64,000 nucleotides of DNA from Buxus sempervirens. Taxonomy: Eukaryota; Streptophyta; Magnoliopsida; Buxales; Buxaceae. The translations under genes and the position numbers were made by a program. The DNA lies in NCBI GenBank assembly GCA_947561395.2, contig OX387184.1:12070205-12134204 (forward strand), in the 5' to 3' direction. The notes under the pieces were generated by a model. That model made no database searches, was not told where the DNA came from, and worked only from the letters and a program-made list of their open reading frames with translations. Of the stretch, positions 23,016-35,700 are shown in pieces (the first letter of the stretch is position 1; each line of letters starts with the position of its first letter).

Positions 23016-23022
23016 TATATAA
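23016..23022 (+). promoter_or_regulatory. Possible TATA box of TAF1
   Basis: TATATAA occurs about 150 bases upstream of a clear 5' exon end (donor gtaagc at 23201), so it is well placed to set the TAF1 transcription start near 23050. Confidence 0.4.
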
Positions 23023-23049
23023 CGGAGTACTTGCACTTCGTTGTTCCCC

Positions 23050-23718
23050 CTCCGAATCGTCTCTCGCGTCCATGCCTTTTCCTGGAATTGCGAGACCCTG
23101 TAGTTCTAATGCATCAATTTACTGTTCTTGCTCTAGCTTTCTGGCGGGAAACGGTGACACTTCCGCGCGACTAGAATGCTGAAGTCCATGAGAAGAGCTT
23201 GTAAGCTACTTATATTCCTCAATTTTAAAATTTGCCGTCCCTTTTTCCTTTGATTGTTCTCTTTGCGTTTTCAAAATTCTCTTAGTTTTTTCAATTTAAT
23301 TTTTCTCTTTTATGCGGTTTGTTTTCCCATTAGATCCGAGCAGTCGTTTTACTTATTTAATTTGTTATTATCCGAAGAACCTGTGATCCTGACTTTACAA
23401 TTTGGTTTCTTATTAACAGTTGTGATTTTATTTTGTTGCGGAATTTAAGTTTGCGTTGTGTTTATCGAGTTAGGGTTTTTCACCACTATAAATGGTGCTA
23501 AACCCTGGATGCGTTTTTATCAACTTCTCATGCCAAATTTTACTCATTCGGCAGGAATTGGGGCAAAATTTTCATGGAATCTCCAAGTATTTCATTCGGA
23601 AATAGTTTTCTCTCTTTTTGGTTGAATTATAGTTCTTCTTTCTTTTATATTGCTAAGGTATTAAAGAAGATTTTTTTTTCCTTTTCTTTTCTTCCATGCT
23701 TTGTTCGAAGTTGATTAG
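23050..23718 (+). other. TAF1 5' UTR exon and first intron
   Basis: A leader exon probably ends at 23200 before the donor gtaagc, and the intron likely ends at 'gattag' (23718), five bases before the ATG at 23724. If so, an upstream ATG at 23176 joins in frame through the splice (see findings). The exact transcription start is unknown. Confidence 0.5.
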
Positions 23719-23723
23719 ACAAC

Positions 23724-23772
23724 ATGGGAGGAGAAGATTCAGGTACTGCTTATCACGATGCACGGGATGAAG
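23724..23772 (+). CDS. TAF1: TAF1 coding exon 1
   Basis: It encodes [16 protein letters not shown] plus the first base of the next codon (phase 1) before the donor gtaatc. Residues are acidic and polar, as expected for the TAF1 N-terminal tail. Confidence 0.75.
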
Positions 23773-26700
23773 GTAATCTGTTATTTCAATTTATTCATTT
23801 TCTATCTTTTCATGTTCTTAAATCTATTGAAGTTCTGGCATTTTAGACAGAGAAGTGCGTTGTGATTTTTTTGATGATTTGTGTAAAAGGAGTGTCAATT
23901 TCGTCAGTGTTTTTTTCCCTACGTAGAGCGGGAGGAGGAAATGACAACGACTTGTTTGCTTTTTGGTGAAAAGAGATGAAAGCCAAAAGCTGGTTTCCCT
24001 GCTTAAAGAGAGATCACATTATGGTTTTGTGTGCTATTTACGTGTTAACCGTCCAATGAACTGATTGAAATGGCAGCACTAACCCCGAATTTGTACTCTA
24101 TCTATTATTGCCGTTCATAATAGATGATGAAATTGTATGCCTTACCAATGTTTGTAATAGTGGTTGAAGCAGCCTATGCAATGGTTGTAGGTCCTAGTAT
24201 GCTATCATAAATGAAGAAAAAGCTTATACTCCCCTTTCAATGATATTGATGCCTTTTAATATGTGATACGTATTCAGTTGATGTATGTACATGTTGGATG
24301 ATTTACACATTTCATATTGATAGTTGGCATCATGTCGAGGAAAGTGAAAAATTTAAACTTGTTTTTATAGAAGCATGGCGATGATATATAAACCTTTCCC
24401 TACAAACATCCTTCTTTTGGCTTAGTAAAAAAATGTTAGTTATTTTGCACCATCTGCTCGATATATATATATATATATATATATTTATTTATTTATTTTC
24501 TGTTATTTTGCATTGAGAATATCTTTCCCGTTGTGGAAGCCCAGAAAAGTGATAAGTTCTGTTATAGTTATGTTTTAATCTCTTAAGAAAATCTAGACTC
24601 GCTGACTATGCAAGTCAAATTTTAGAAATTTATTTGCTAAGTCCATGCCAAATAGTGAGTTTGATTATTATGCTAAGAATATTTTCACTAAGAAATCATA
24701 ATGAAGGATGGAGATGAACTTTGGCATCATGTCTTTGGCAGACGCAAGTTTTTTTGATCCAGTTGTTTGGTAACTGAAAATAAGTGTCTTTATCCACATG
24801 TTTTATGCGTTTGAATTGCTTATCTGGCCGACAAGTTGGAAAATTTGCTTCATTTCAGATCATAAAAACAGTCTTTTGCTTTTTGCATATTCATGGCCAT
24901 TATACTTCACTCGAATATTCTTAATTTAAGTGGGAGAATTAAAACCATTCATCAAATAACAAGTAGGCATGGGCTGAACATATTAATGTTTTGCCCATGT
25001 TCTTCTTGCATATACGACTCTAATATTTGGCTTCTCAAGGGAGAGCCCCACCATATAGTTGTTGAGTGTCATTTAAATCTTGATTACATACGTTCCATGA
25101 ATTCATATAAAAATTAGTTACTTCTTTTGTGTTGAATTCTATATGTCTGTTACTGCAAGTTTTTTCAGATTTTCTTATGATCATCAAGTGTTTTGATTTT
25201 GCAAAAATTAGTATGACGGTTTTGAATTTTTGATTTGACAGATGATGAGGACGACTATGAGGATACCAATGGGGGAAACCGACTTTTGGGATTTATGTTT
25301 GGAAATGTTGATGACTCTGGTGATCTTGATGTAGATTACCTTGATGAGGCAATCTTCTGTTTCCCTAACTATAGATGCATATACTAATATATTTTGTTAT
25401 TATACTCAATTTTCTGCTCAAGATTTCAAATCCTGAAAGAGGTATTTATCAGAATGTTCACATGGTTATATCTTCCAATTAGACAACACTGGTTAGAAGC
25501 TGATAGAGAAAAAACAGAACTTGAAATGCCTCTTCTCTTAATTTGTTATTTTTGATTTGATGCTTAAAGATATTGGTAGCCTGGTCACACATTCTGGAAC
25601 AACAGAAAAATGTTGAACAGTTACCATTAATTTTTCCAGGCGTTATTTGGATTAAACTTTTGACTTTCAAGCACACCAAAGCGTGTGATTCATATAATAA
25701 TGGGAATTTAATTTTCCTTCTTGATAGTGATCCTCAACATTTTGCATTCATTGTACTGCATTTTAAGCAACATTGTTGTTTAGGCTCTTTTAGTTAAATC
25801 ATATTAAGAATGATTTTTTGTTAAATTATATTAAGAAGTTTGATCAATCCTAAACCTTTATGCTCCCTCTTTCAGTAATAGTGGGTGATCTATGCAATTT
25901 TATTGCTTCAACCAACAAATACTGCATTTGGTTAGTGCCTTTTGTTTTATTAAGGTTGTCAGTTGACAAATGATATTGGAAGTTTTGTGCATGCATGGGT
26001 ACTTACTATGCAAATATATACACCAATTCCTCTTTTTTGGGGCAATTGTATTGATAAGCTTTTAATCAACTGCTTCTTTCCAATTTGGAGGGTGTTTTTG
26101 TGACAGTGTCATTCTGATTAAAAGAAGATCATGAAAATTCATGGTAATCGGCCGCTTATGTTGTCTCAGACGTGTACAGATATGAACTTGACTTCTATTC
26201 TGCTTCTTATAATTATCAAGTGGGATTACTTTCATGAATTTTGTATATTTTTGCTCCTAATGGGAATTTCAATTGCAATATTATATGTGGAACTAGTTCT
26301 TCATTATCATGATACCTGATTGTTATTTGAAAATTGATTCTGGAGATTTGGTGTTTGTCTCTTTAGGATGCAAAGGAGCATCTTTCTGCGCTGGCTGACA
26401 AGTTGGGTCCTTCGCTGTCGGAGATTGATGTATGATATTTCAATCATGTGAAAGTAGTGGTTGTCTAATATTGAATAAAATGCGATCCAGTTTGCATGAA
26501 ATTGACTTTATGTTTCGGTTCTGATTTAACAAATATATTATCTTTTATCTGACTAATGAAGCTGTTTAACTTGTAGTTGTCAACAAAATCGCCAGAAACA
26601 CCTGCAGATGCTTCTGTACAAGGTGATGTTGAGAATGACAAAAAAAAAAAAACATATCATGCAGTTATTTATGCATCTTTGGTGTTTGAAGACATTAAAG

Positions 26701-29700
26701 GGATTGTGGGGGATGCAATACCTTCTTCCTTTAGACAAGATCTGTTAGCATATTGCAATACTGCTGCATCAAAATTTTTCTGTTCATAATAGATTTTGAA
26801 ATTTCAGCTGCTGCTAGATTCACATCTCATTTTAAGAACAATTTTGTACTATTATTTCCTTGGGAAGCTTAATAACCTTATGATTATTGATATTTCTATG
26901 TTTGGATTGGAAATTTTTTTAAATTTTATGTTGTCATGAGTTGAGTTTTATGGTAGCTTAAGAATCTTTTCTTATTTCTTTTGTTTTTCTTTTTTTGTTT
27001 GTTTTTTTTTTTTTTGTGTGCACACGCTGTTTGTGCTCAAAATTGAGCTGATATGATAACATGTATGATGAGTGCCTTCTGCACAATGCATACTTTCGTG
27101 CATGCATGCCTAAATCTGTATACGGGAATAAGATGTCGTTATCAAAGCTTCATGTAAATGTTTGTTTGTGTGTATATGTACATTCTGTTGAAACAATGTG
27201 GAAAAATGATGTCAGGATTAACAATATAAAGGCAGAAATATAACATTTATTTTCTGACACAGTAAGATGCAAGTATTCTTAAGGGAATTAGATTTTATTT
27301 CTTCTTGGATATGGACAATATTATGTCAACCATTGGTCAAACTGCATCCTCTTTGGTCCTTGATCTCCATCTGTTCCTATCATATAATATTTACTTAGTA
27401 GAACCTTGGTTGACCTGATGTCATCTTTGATCATGTGTTGCAAGTCATTTTTTCTTACCATGCCTTGGTTAATTTTTCTACATGTAGATTATGATGAAAA
27501 GGCTGAAGATGCTGTTGATTATGAAGACATTGAGGAGCAGTATGAGGGTCCTGAGATTGAAGCTACAACTGAGGAGGACCATCTACTGTCCAAAAAGGAA
27601 TATTTTTCTGCTAAAATTTCCTTGGATAATTTGGAGAAGACAGTTTCTGTTTTTGACGAGGAAAATTATGACGAAGATGAGGACTTTGGAAAGGAACAAA
27701 AAATCATGGATAACAATTCTGAAGTCCAAACCATTTCTTCTCCAGGTCATTCCAAATATCCTATAATATGATTTTTTTTTCCAGCATCCGTTGGATTATG
27801 TTTAATGATGTTGCCAATGTTTTAACTTATATGGTTCGAGGCATTTAGTGTGAATATAGTAAAATTATTCCAATAGTGCCCTGTATGAATCAAAATGAAT
27901 GGGATTTTGTAATGAGGCCGGGTCTCCTGGTGAGGTGGACCAGATTTAAACTTATGGCATGATATAGATGCCTTAGCACCTTTCTGGATGCTGATATTGC
28001 TCATCATCAACATCAACCTACTCAAAATGTGGTATATGATTTGACAAGCGTTCTTGTCCATGTATCGTCATATAGTGATGCCATCTCAGATACTAAGTTT
28101 CTGGCCTTAGCATCTTTGCCCCATGGAAGAAGAGTATCCCATGAGTCTAATGCCTTACTTGGTTGATAACTTAAAAAAATTTTAATGGCTGCCACTACAC
28201 ATAACAAAATTCTGTGGATTTGTTAATGGGGCTTATGAGGATAGAAATATAAGTAATGTATCCCGACAAGGGGGTCTTTATCAGGTGGAAATTATGTTTT
28301 GATGACCTTATTGCTTTATGTGGCAGAAAAGCCTTATATCACCAGAAAAGTAGAACTGGTGGGGCACCAGCAAACTTTTTGCTTATTTTTACATGGATAT
28401 GCTTCGGAAAGTTTCAGTCATAGGTGTCAGGTTGTTATGAGATTACGAAGAGAAATTTATTCCCTTTGTGTTCTTAATAAATTTCTTTTATGAAAATGAG
28501 GTATTTATTTCCTTTAAACAGAAAGTGAGAATACGTTTTTATGAAATTGATCTATAAAAGAAAATATTGCACGCTTGAATTTATGGTGTATAACCTTATG
28601 GAAGATTGAGCATAATGAAGTAAAAAGCCAGCTAAAGGCATGGGCTGATAGACTTTGCCCATATCTTGACTGCCTTTGATAGACTCTATGACATTGTTAA
28701 TCTTGTGTTGACTTAGTCTTGACATTTGTAACTAGCTTTATAAAATAAATATAATATAGTAGGCAAAAAATTCAAATAATAGTCTGCATAACTGACAACG
28801 AAAGCCAAATAGAACTTTTTTAAGTGAGGTATAAGCTTTTATAGTTCTTCTTTTCTCTGCTTTTTCCTCCTTGTTCATTCTTTTCATGATTCTTTTTCAA
28901 GTCTACAAATTCAAGGATCTGCAGTGGCCATTTGCATTTCTGAAGAAATTGCCTCGTTGGATTATAATCATGTCATTTGTTAGAATAGACATGATTGCAC
29001 GATTGAAATTCTCCATTTTCATGCTTTCTGTGAGCGCCATCATGAAAATTTCTGAAATACTTGCATGTTCCACTTAAATTAAAAGGTAAGCTTTATATGA
29101 CACCAATTAGACCAGCTATGTTGTATGGTATAAAATGTTGGGCGGGAAAGAATTAAAATGTTCAGAAGATGAGTATTATCGAGATGAGAATGCTAAGATG
29201 AACTTGTGACAAAACTGTGAAAGATAAAATAAGAAATGTATACTTCCAAAAGTGTAGGCAATGCATGCATTAGGAATAAATGCAGGAAAGTACGTTAAGG
29301 TGGTTTGGACATGTAAAGTGGAGACCTAGAGATGCACCTGCAAGAAGGGGTGAGAGGATGCATATTGAAGGGCCTAAAAGATCAAGATGAAGACCTAAAA
29401 AGACATGGATAGAGTCAATAAAACAATACTTACAAAAGCATAAATTAACTGAAGATATGATTTTTTATAGAGCGGGATGGAGAGACAAGATTCGGCATTG
29501 GTGGTAACAGGCTTTTGATGATGACTAGATATATTGCTACATGGGCCAAGTTGATATGTTGCTATATATATCGAGGGAACTACACAAGATTACACTAATG
29601 GATATTATTGCCTTCCAAGGAAAGGGGATACGCTGCTGGATAAATTGAGGGGTATATGGACATTTAAAACCATGGTTATCACTTCTCTTTATTTACTGAG

Positions 29701-32700
29701 TTCAACTACTTGGTGCAATGAAAAATGCGCCTGAACAGATCACTTGCCTCTTTATATACTGAGAATACAGCGTGGTTCAATGCTGTCGGTACACTTCAAT
29801 AGAGCTTCAGTTTTATGCATTCATATTAATATAATGGCACCACATGTGAGACTACATTATTTTGGGTTCTAAAATTGTTGTCTTTGGTCCACTTTGTCCT
29901 CTCAAAATGTATCTTATTAGTTGTACCCAAGGTTTGTTGTGCTAGTTTTGCGTTGCATGCTGCTTGGGACATATTATACAACATGTACTAAAATTAGATG
30001 ATTTGGATTAGTGAAAAATTGTCTAATATTATTTTTAAGTATTAATTTTTTTTTGGTTGAAAAGAAAAATATCAAATCTCATAAAAAATTAAAAGCAACG
30101 ATATGCATTGATAGGATAGGTGTTATACACTATATTAAAGTCAAGTAATTTGGACTATATTAAGTCCACGAAAGTAAAAATTTTTTTTATTTTATTTCCA
30201 ATGGAAATGTTCAATGAGATGCATGATGGCGTAGATATGCAGCACAACTGCAAATATTCACTTTAGGTTGGACAAGTTGGTTGAAATTGAGGCCAGAAAG
30301 CCAAAAGATGGTGGGGGCTAGAATCACTTTCTCATGGCGGGGGGCAGGGGAGAGTTTGGATGAAGTTCCACCAATTTAGGTAGAATTTTGAATGGAGTTC
30401 TCATTTTATAACTAAATTGAGGCATTTTGGTTATCTCACATCCATTTTGTCAGTGAGCAGAAATTTTGTGGTGCTGTTATGAAATCAAGTATATATATAT
30501 TTTTTTCCCATTTGGTGATATGATCCAGTACCTATTGGCATGACCGGAATTTTGGTGGCACGAGATAAGTTTGTGCGAAACTGTGAATGCTGGTTCTTCT
30601 ATAACATGTTCTAGGTTCTTGGGTTGTCATGATGTCTTGAGTGGACATATGTAACCTGTTAGTTTGTCCTCTTAAGTTTAAATTTTTTTTTTTTTTAAAA
30701 TGGGGGTACAGTTTTCCATATAATTTTCAAAAAAATTCTTTTGATGCAGTGTTAGATTAAAGAGAGTTCATGTAATAAATTGATGGAACTTTTTTCATTT
30801 TTAATTTCAATTTTTGTCCAAGTAGTCTTGTTGAAAATCCATAGTTATTTATTGTTACTTTTTGGGCCTGTTAAAAACGGTTGCTTTACTTCTCTGTGTG
30901 ATTTTTGTTCCTAACCCTAAGTAATTGAAATTTCTGTGTGGATTATTATGGAGAGATATACTGGAAGAGTTTTTTTTTGCTTTTAGAGAAACGAAGGAGC
31001 AGTGTGAATTTGTATATTTCTATAATCTTCAGTAGCTTTTTTGATAATCCACCCTCCTGATGTTTTTAAACTGTGTTAAATACTTAAATATAATATTCAC
31101 TGTGACTGTACAGTTGAATGCTGTTTTTCTGTCTGCAACAGCATATAGTACTAACTACTATGCACTGTTGCATGAGGAGAAAGCATTTTCATTACAAAAT
31201 TTTGAAATGTGCTAATTTGGGATCATGGAATCTTGTTTTTTACAATTTTTTTCATGAACTGACATAGGACAGAACTCTTCCTAGGGCACAGTACCTCCAT
31301 GCCAAAGAGGCAAAAAAGGGAAAAGGACCCCAACTTTATAGGGAGAACTGCATCTAATTAATAGATGAGTAACATTCTTTGCCTAGGACATGCTATGCCA
31401 CTTGGCATTTTCATTCCCTTGATCAAAGTCAAATCTGGTAGCATTTGTCATATGATTAGCGAATAACTCAACAGTGGAGAAAACAAATTTGACCCTAGTT
31501 GTGTTTATTCTCTCCCAGGTTATTTAATCTCTGCTACTGCAGAATGGAGTGGCAATATACATATTTGTTCTTTGAAAGTAGTTATCAATGACTATATGTT
31601 TTATAGGGGTCAATTTATATAATTGTGGACAAAGATTAAAAAGAAAGTATAAATACAAGATGCTAACACCACTTACGTGCAGAATAAAACATTTTCTCTT
31701 AATCGTTATTCAGTCTGGAGCTGGTACAAGTCATGAGTATTCTAGAGGCTTCATGTTGCCTTCTCATGTTGAACCTGGAAGGAATAGAAAACATGTTCGA
31801 AATTCCAAATTTGAGCAATCTCATAATTTTTATTCAATAATTCTTACTCATAATGATGATTTCTTGCTGAATCTGCACAGCTTGTTATTTAAATAAGCTA
31901 CATTTGCTTTGTCACCCTAATTCCCTAAATCGCTTAATAAGGTCGAGCCAATTGCTTCAAGTGCCATCTATGCTTGTTTTCTCTTCCATTTAAATGGCAG
32001 TCCCTTATTAGCAAATCAAATAAACTCTTAAGACTGCTCTCAAACAGAAATTTATAACAAATCAGTAGCAAGGTTTTGAGTTTCGGTGCTGCTGGGCGTG
32101 CCGCCGAAAAGATGACGATTCACTGGAAAATTAATTTTCCAGTGAATCGAGTGAAATTTATTTCGCCAGCTTTTTTTTCCTTGTTTAGGCTAAAAATCAA
32201 TGATTTAAATTTATAATATGTAAAATAATTGTACTAAAATTACTACAAGTAGCAGTTATACTCTTCAAAAAATCATACAAATGCAAAGTCACATGTAAAT
32301 GTGATGATTCGGGTGATGCTGTGGCCTATGCATTGACAAATAGGATCCAAATTTCAAATTAAACGGAAACAATAATACACAAAGTAAAAAACATACAATG
32401 ATGCTGCCAAATCAGTACTGAAATGAATGGCGAGGCTCAAACCATGCTCTCTCGTCAATAAAGTGGTAGTAACGCTTCCATCCCATCCGAAATCTATACT
32501 TTCTCTGGTATGAACTGACATGCTATTCATACTCCTCCTATGTCATGTGTGCCATGATACCAATTGGAGGGAAATCAAAATAATAGCAGCAACGATCTGG
32601 CTCAGGCTTTGATGATGCCGGAGGAGACGATGTAGGATAACCCGGATACTCGTATGGAGGGGCTAATGCTATAGTAGGTATAGGCATAGCATAATAACCA

Positions 32701-35700
32701 TACGGATATGGGTTCATTGGAAAGATCCCAAATGGATCAGGTGTCTGCATGTGTGCTCCAGGATACCCGTATGAAGTACTGTAGCTACTGCTATTCGATG
32801 AATTTGTTGGCCCAGGCTGATGAGGATGGTAGAATGGATAGTCTCCTTGGCTTTGTTGCAGTGGATACTGCTTTCCATAAGAACTCGATAATCTTCCAAC
32901 ATCTAAAGATCCAAAACTCTGTGCCATGGAGGACGAGTCATCATGAACAGTAGTATGCTGTCTCTCCTTGCCTTTCCCCCTCCTCTGATAGGAACATGCC
33001 TCACTCTCATCATGAGCTCTAATCCTGTTGTCAGTGTCCTGTGTGGCATGATGGAAAATTGCCTCTCTAGTAAAAGGGCTCAACCCCGAGCCACTCGTGC
33101 CAACACCACCTTGAGTACCACTACCACCATCCCTATCATCATCATTTGATCTTGATCCTGATCTGGACTCATCCTCCTCATCTGTGTCCTCCTCCTCTTA
33201 TGACTCAACATGTCCACGGGCTGGGGTTGGGGCTGATGTCGTAACTACAACGGAGGGAGGAACAACTCTCATGGATCTATCTAATGAGTATTCACTGCCC
33301 TCCTCCCTCTCCTTTTCCATAGCTGCATCGACATTGATGCCCATCTCTACTGCAGCATGCGTAATGACTGGGCTAGGACGACCATCAGGTTGAACCATCT
33401 CAGCACATATAACCCACTCTGTGAATGGATCCTCCTCATTAACTTTATTACTGAATAACATGTCTAAATGATCCTTCACAGTGGTGGTGCGCTGCTCTAT
33501 CTCCAGCTGTCTCATCCTTAATCTCATGTTGTAATGTTAGAAGACTAATTTCTGCAACCTCTAATAAGCTAGCTGGTTCTTCTGTTTGAGCCAATACTCA
33601 ACATGCTAGCTTCCTCAATGCATGGGCATTCGTCCTATACATAGCCCACCATTCACCTGGATTTACAAATAGAAACTATTAACATTTATTTAGAAATTAG
33701 AATAGAGAAAAATCATTTAATAATTAATATTCACAAATAAATTCTACTTACACGGCATCATTGTCGTCCTTGATGCAATCGTCGTGGTCGGCTCGAACGA
33801 GCCCAACGCATCTCTAAATACCATCAGTTGGTAGTGGAATTTGAAAGGGCTAAAGAGTTTAGTATTTAATATAACTATTAAGAAGTAAGAACAAATATAC
33901 GCAAATTAAGTAATAGATTTATTACCACTTTTACAATTTACAATCCCCTACCTCGTTTTCAAAATTCTCAACCGCGTTTGAATGGGGGTCCAACTTCATG
34001 AAGACTTGGTGGACTGAAGCACATAGGTCCGTGCAGGTGTCAAAGTTATCCTTGTAATGGTACTTGGGATTTAAATAATATGCTGCATTGATGATTACAA
34101 GAAAAAACATTAATACAAAAAGGCGGAAATCAAAATAAAAGTGTTACATAATATATGATATCTCTAGTCACAGTCAAAGATGAACCTTGGCACAATAAAA
34201 AATTATGATTATTAATCCACAATAATAAATTATTATATTACCATTACCTATTATAAACCATATTAATTTTTTAGATTTTTTTTTTCAATTTTCCATATTA
34301 TTTAATATTTTTATAATTCTAGAAAAATTTTAATATAACAAAATATATAATCCTTGATTCTTCAAAATAATTTTTCCTATAATAAATAAATTAAATTTAT
34401 GAATTTAGTTTGAGAATTTATCTATTTATCTATTTTTTATCCTTTTGTATTGATCTTCGACTAAATTTAATAAAATAAATTAATAGTTTTATGAGAAATA
34501 TATTCGCCGACAGCCATCTATACATTGGGTGCCCCTAGATATTATATATAAAATGCATGACATTATATAAAGTTTATAACATTAAAAATAATAAAAAAAT
34601 CGTTTTTTAATTAATTTTCGCATTAAATAATTCAAAAAAATAATTATTTTTATAAAAATTAAACTGGGAACACCCATCTATAGATTGGGTGTCCCTATAT
34701 ATTATACATAATTTTCATCAAATAATACAAGGTTTATACAATTAAAATTAATTAAAAAATGAATTTCCATCAATTTTCGAGTAAAATAATGCTAAAAAAT
34801 AATTTTTAATTAAAAATTAAAACGGCGACACCCATCAATAGATCGGGTGTTAGTCTAACATATATCCAATAATCAACACATTCTATAAAGTTTAGATCAA
34901 TCAAAATCAAGAAAAATGCGTTTACCTTCTCGTCACCAAACGTGGGATGTATGGGAATGTATGGGAATGTTTGAATTTTTTACAAATCAATGAAAATCTC
35001 TCCCAGATCACTTCTATTAGGTAGATTGATGGGAATAAGAGTGATTTGAAGTTGATTCGGGTGGATTTGGCGAAGAAATCGAAGTTGGGAGGTGTTTCTT
35101 CAAATCTGCAGGTAGTCGCTCGATTTGGGCAAAATTATTTCTCTCACAGCGTGCAATGAGCATGTGCGAGAGAAAAAATGGCTAAAAAAAAAGGTGCCGG
35201 CGAAACATTGTGATTTCCCCTAGCAAAATGCATCGCTGGGAGAAAAAGAATCGAAATTTCGGCTACTGAAACTGAAAACACTGATCAGGAGACTAACAAG
35301 CTTATTTTAGAATAGGACCTATCCTACAATGAAAGATAGCCTCGCGTTGAGAGATTTATTTCTTTAAATCCTTCTATATCTCTTGATTAAAATCCTCCAT
35401 CATACTGAAGCATGCATACCTGCTAGCATGTGAAAGTTATTTAACTTTTGGCTCATCCATGCAGTCTCTAAAACCATATATGAAATCCGATTGTTTTATT
35501 GTGCATAAAAAATTTTCAAAATGCTCTTCAGTATTGATAAATTGAAACAGGGGCATAGATTTACATACTAGCATCCTTTGTAACCTTTTGAGAATAGGCT
35601 TTTGGCGCCCTATTCACTATTGTCAGGGGCTATATAGTAGAAGTTCTAATGCTGCAAAAACAATTGGGAGGTACTGGGGAGAAATATCCAGAGATGGTGA

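Larger units (their letters stand above)
32069..35283 (-). mobile_element. hAT superfamily DNA transposon, 3.2 kb, defective
   Basis: The left end CAAGGTTTTGAGTTTCGG and the reverse complement of the right end CAGTGTTTTCAGTTTCAG agree at 14 of 18 positions. An 8-bp direct repeat with one mismatch flanks the element. The transposase lies on the - strand (34083 to 32538) and keeps only the C-terminal half. A perfect 34-bp palindrome (32116-32149) sits close to the left end. Three copies of a roughly 165-bp AT-rich repeat (34500-34915) lie near the right end, where the 5' half of the transposase would be expected. It is inserted in TAF1 intron 5 with its gene antisense to TAF1. Confidence 0.85.

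Noticed and set aside
26577-26789. A longer open frame running past TAF1 exon 4
   Set aside because: The first 46 bases are exon; after the gtgatg donor the frame is intron read-through, because the family sequence resumes at 27488.
32708-33393. Several + strand frames in the hAT element
   Set aside because: They are antisense to the transposase tail on the - strand, which has the family motifs.
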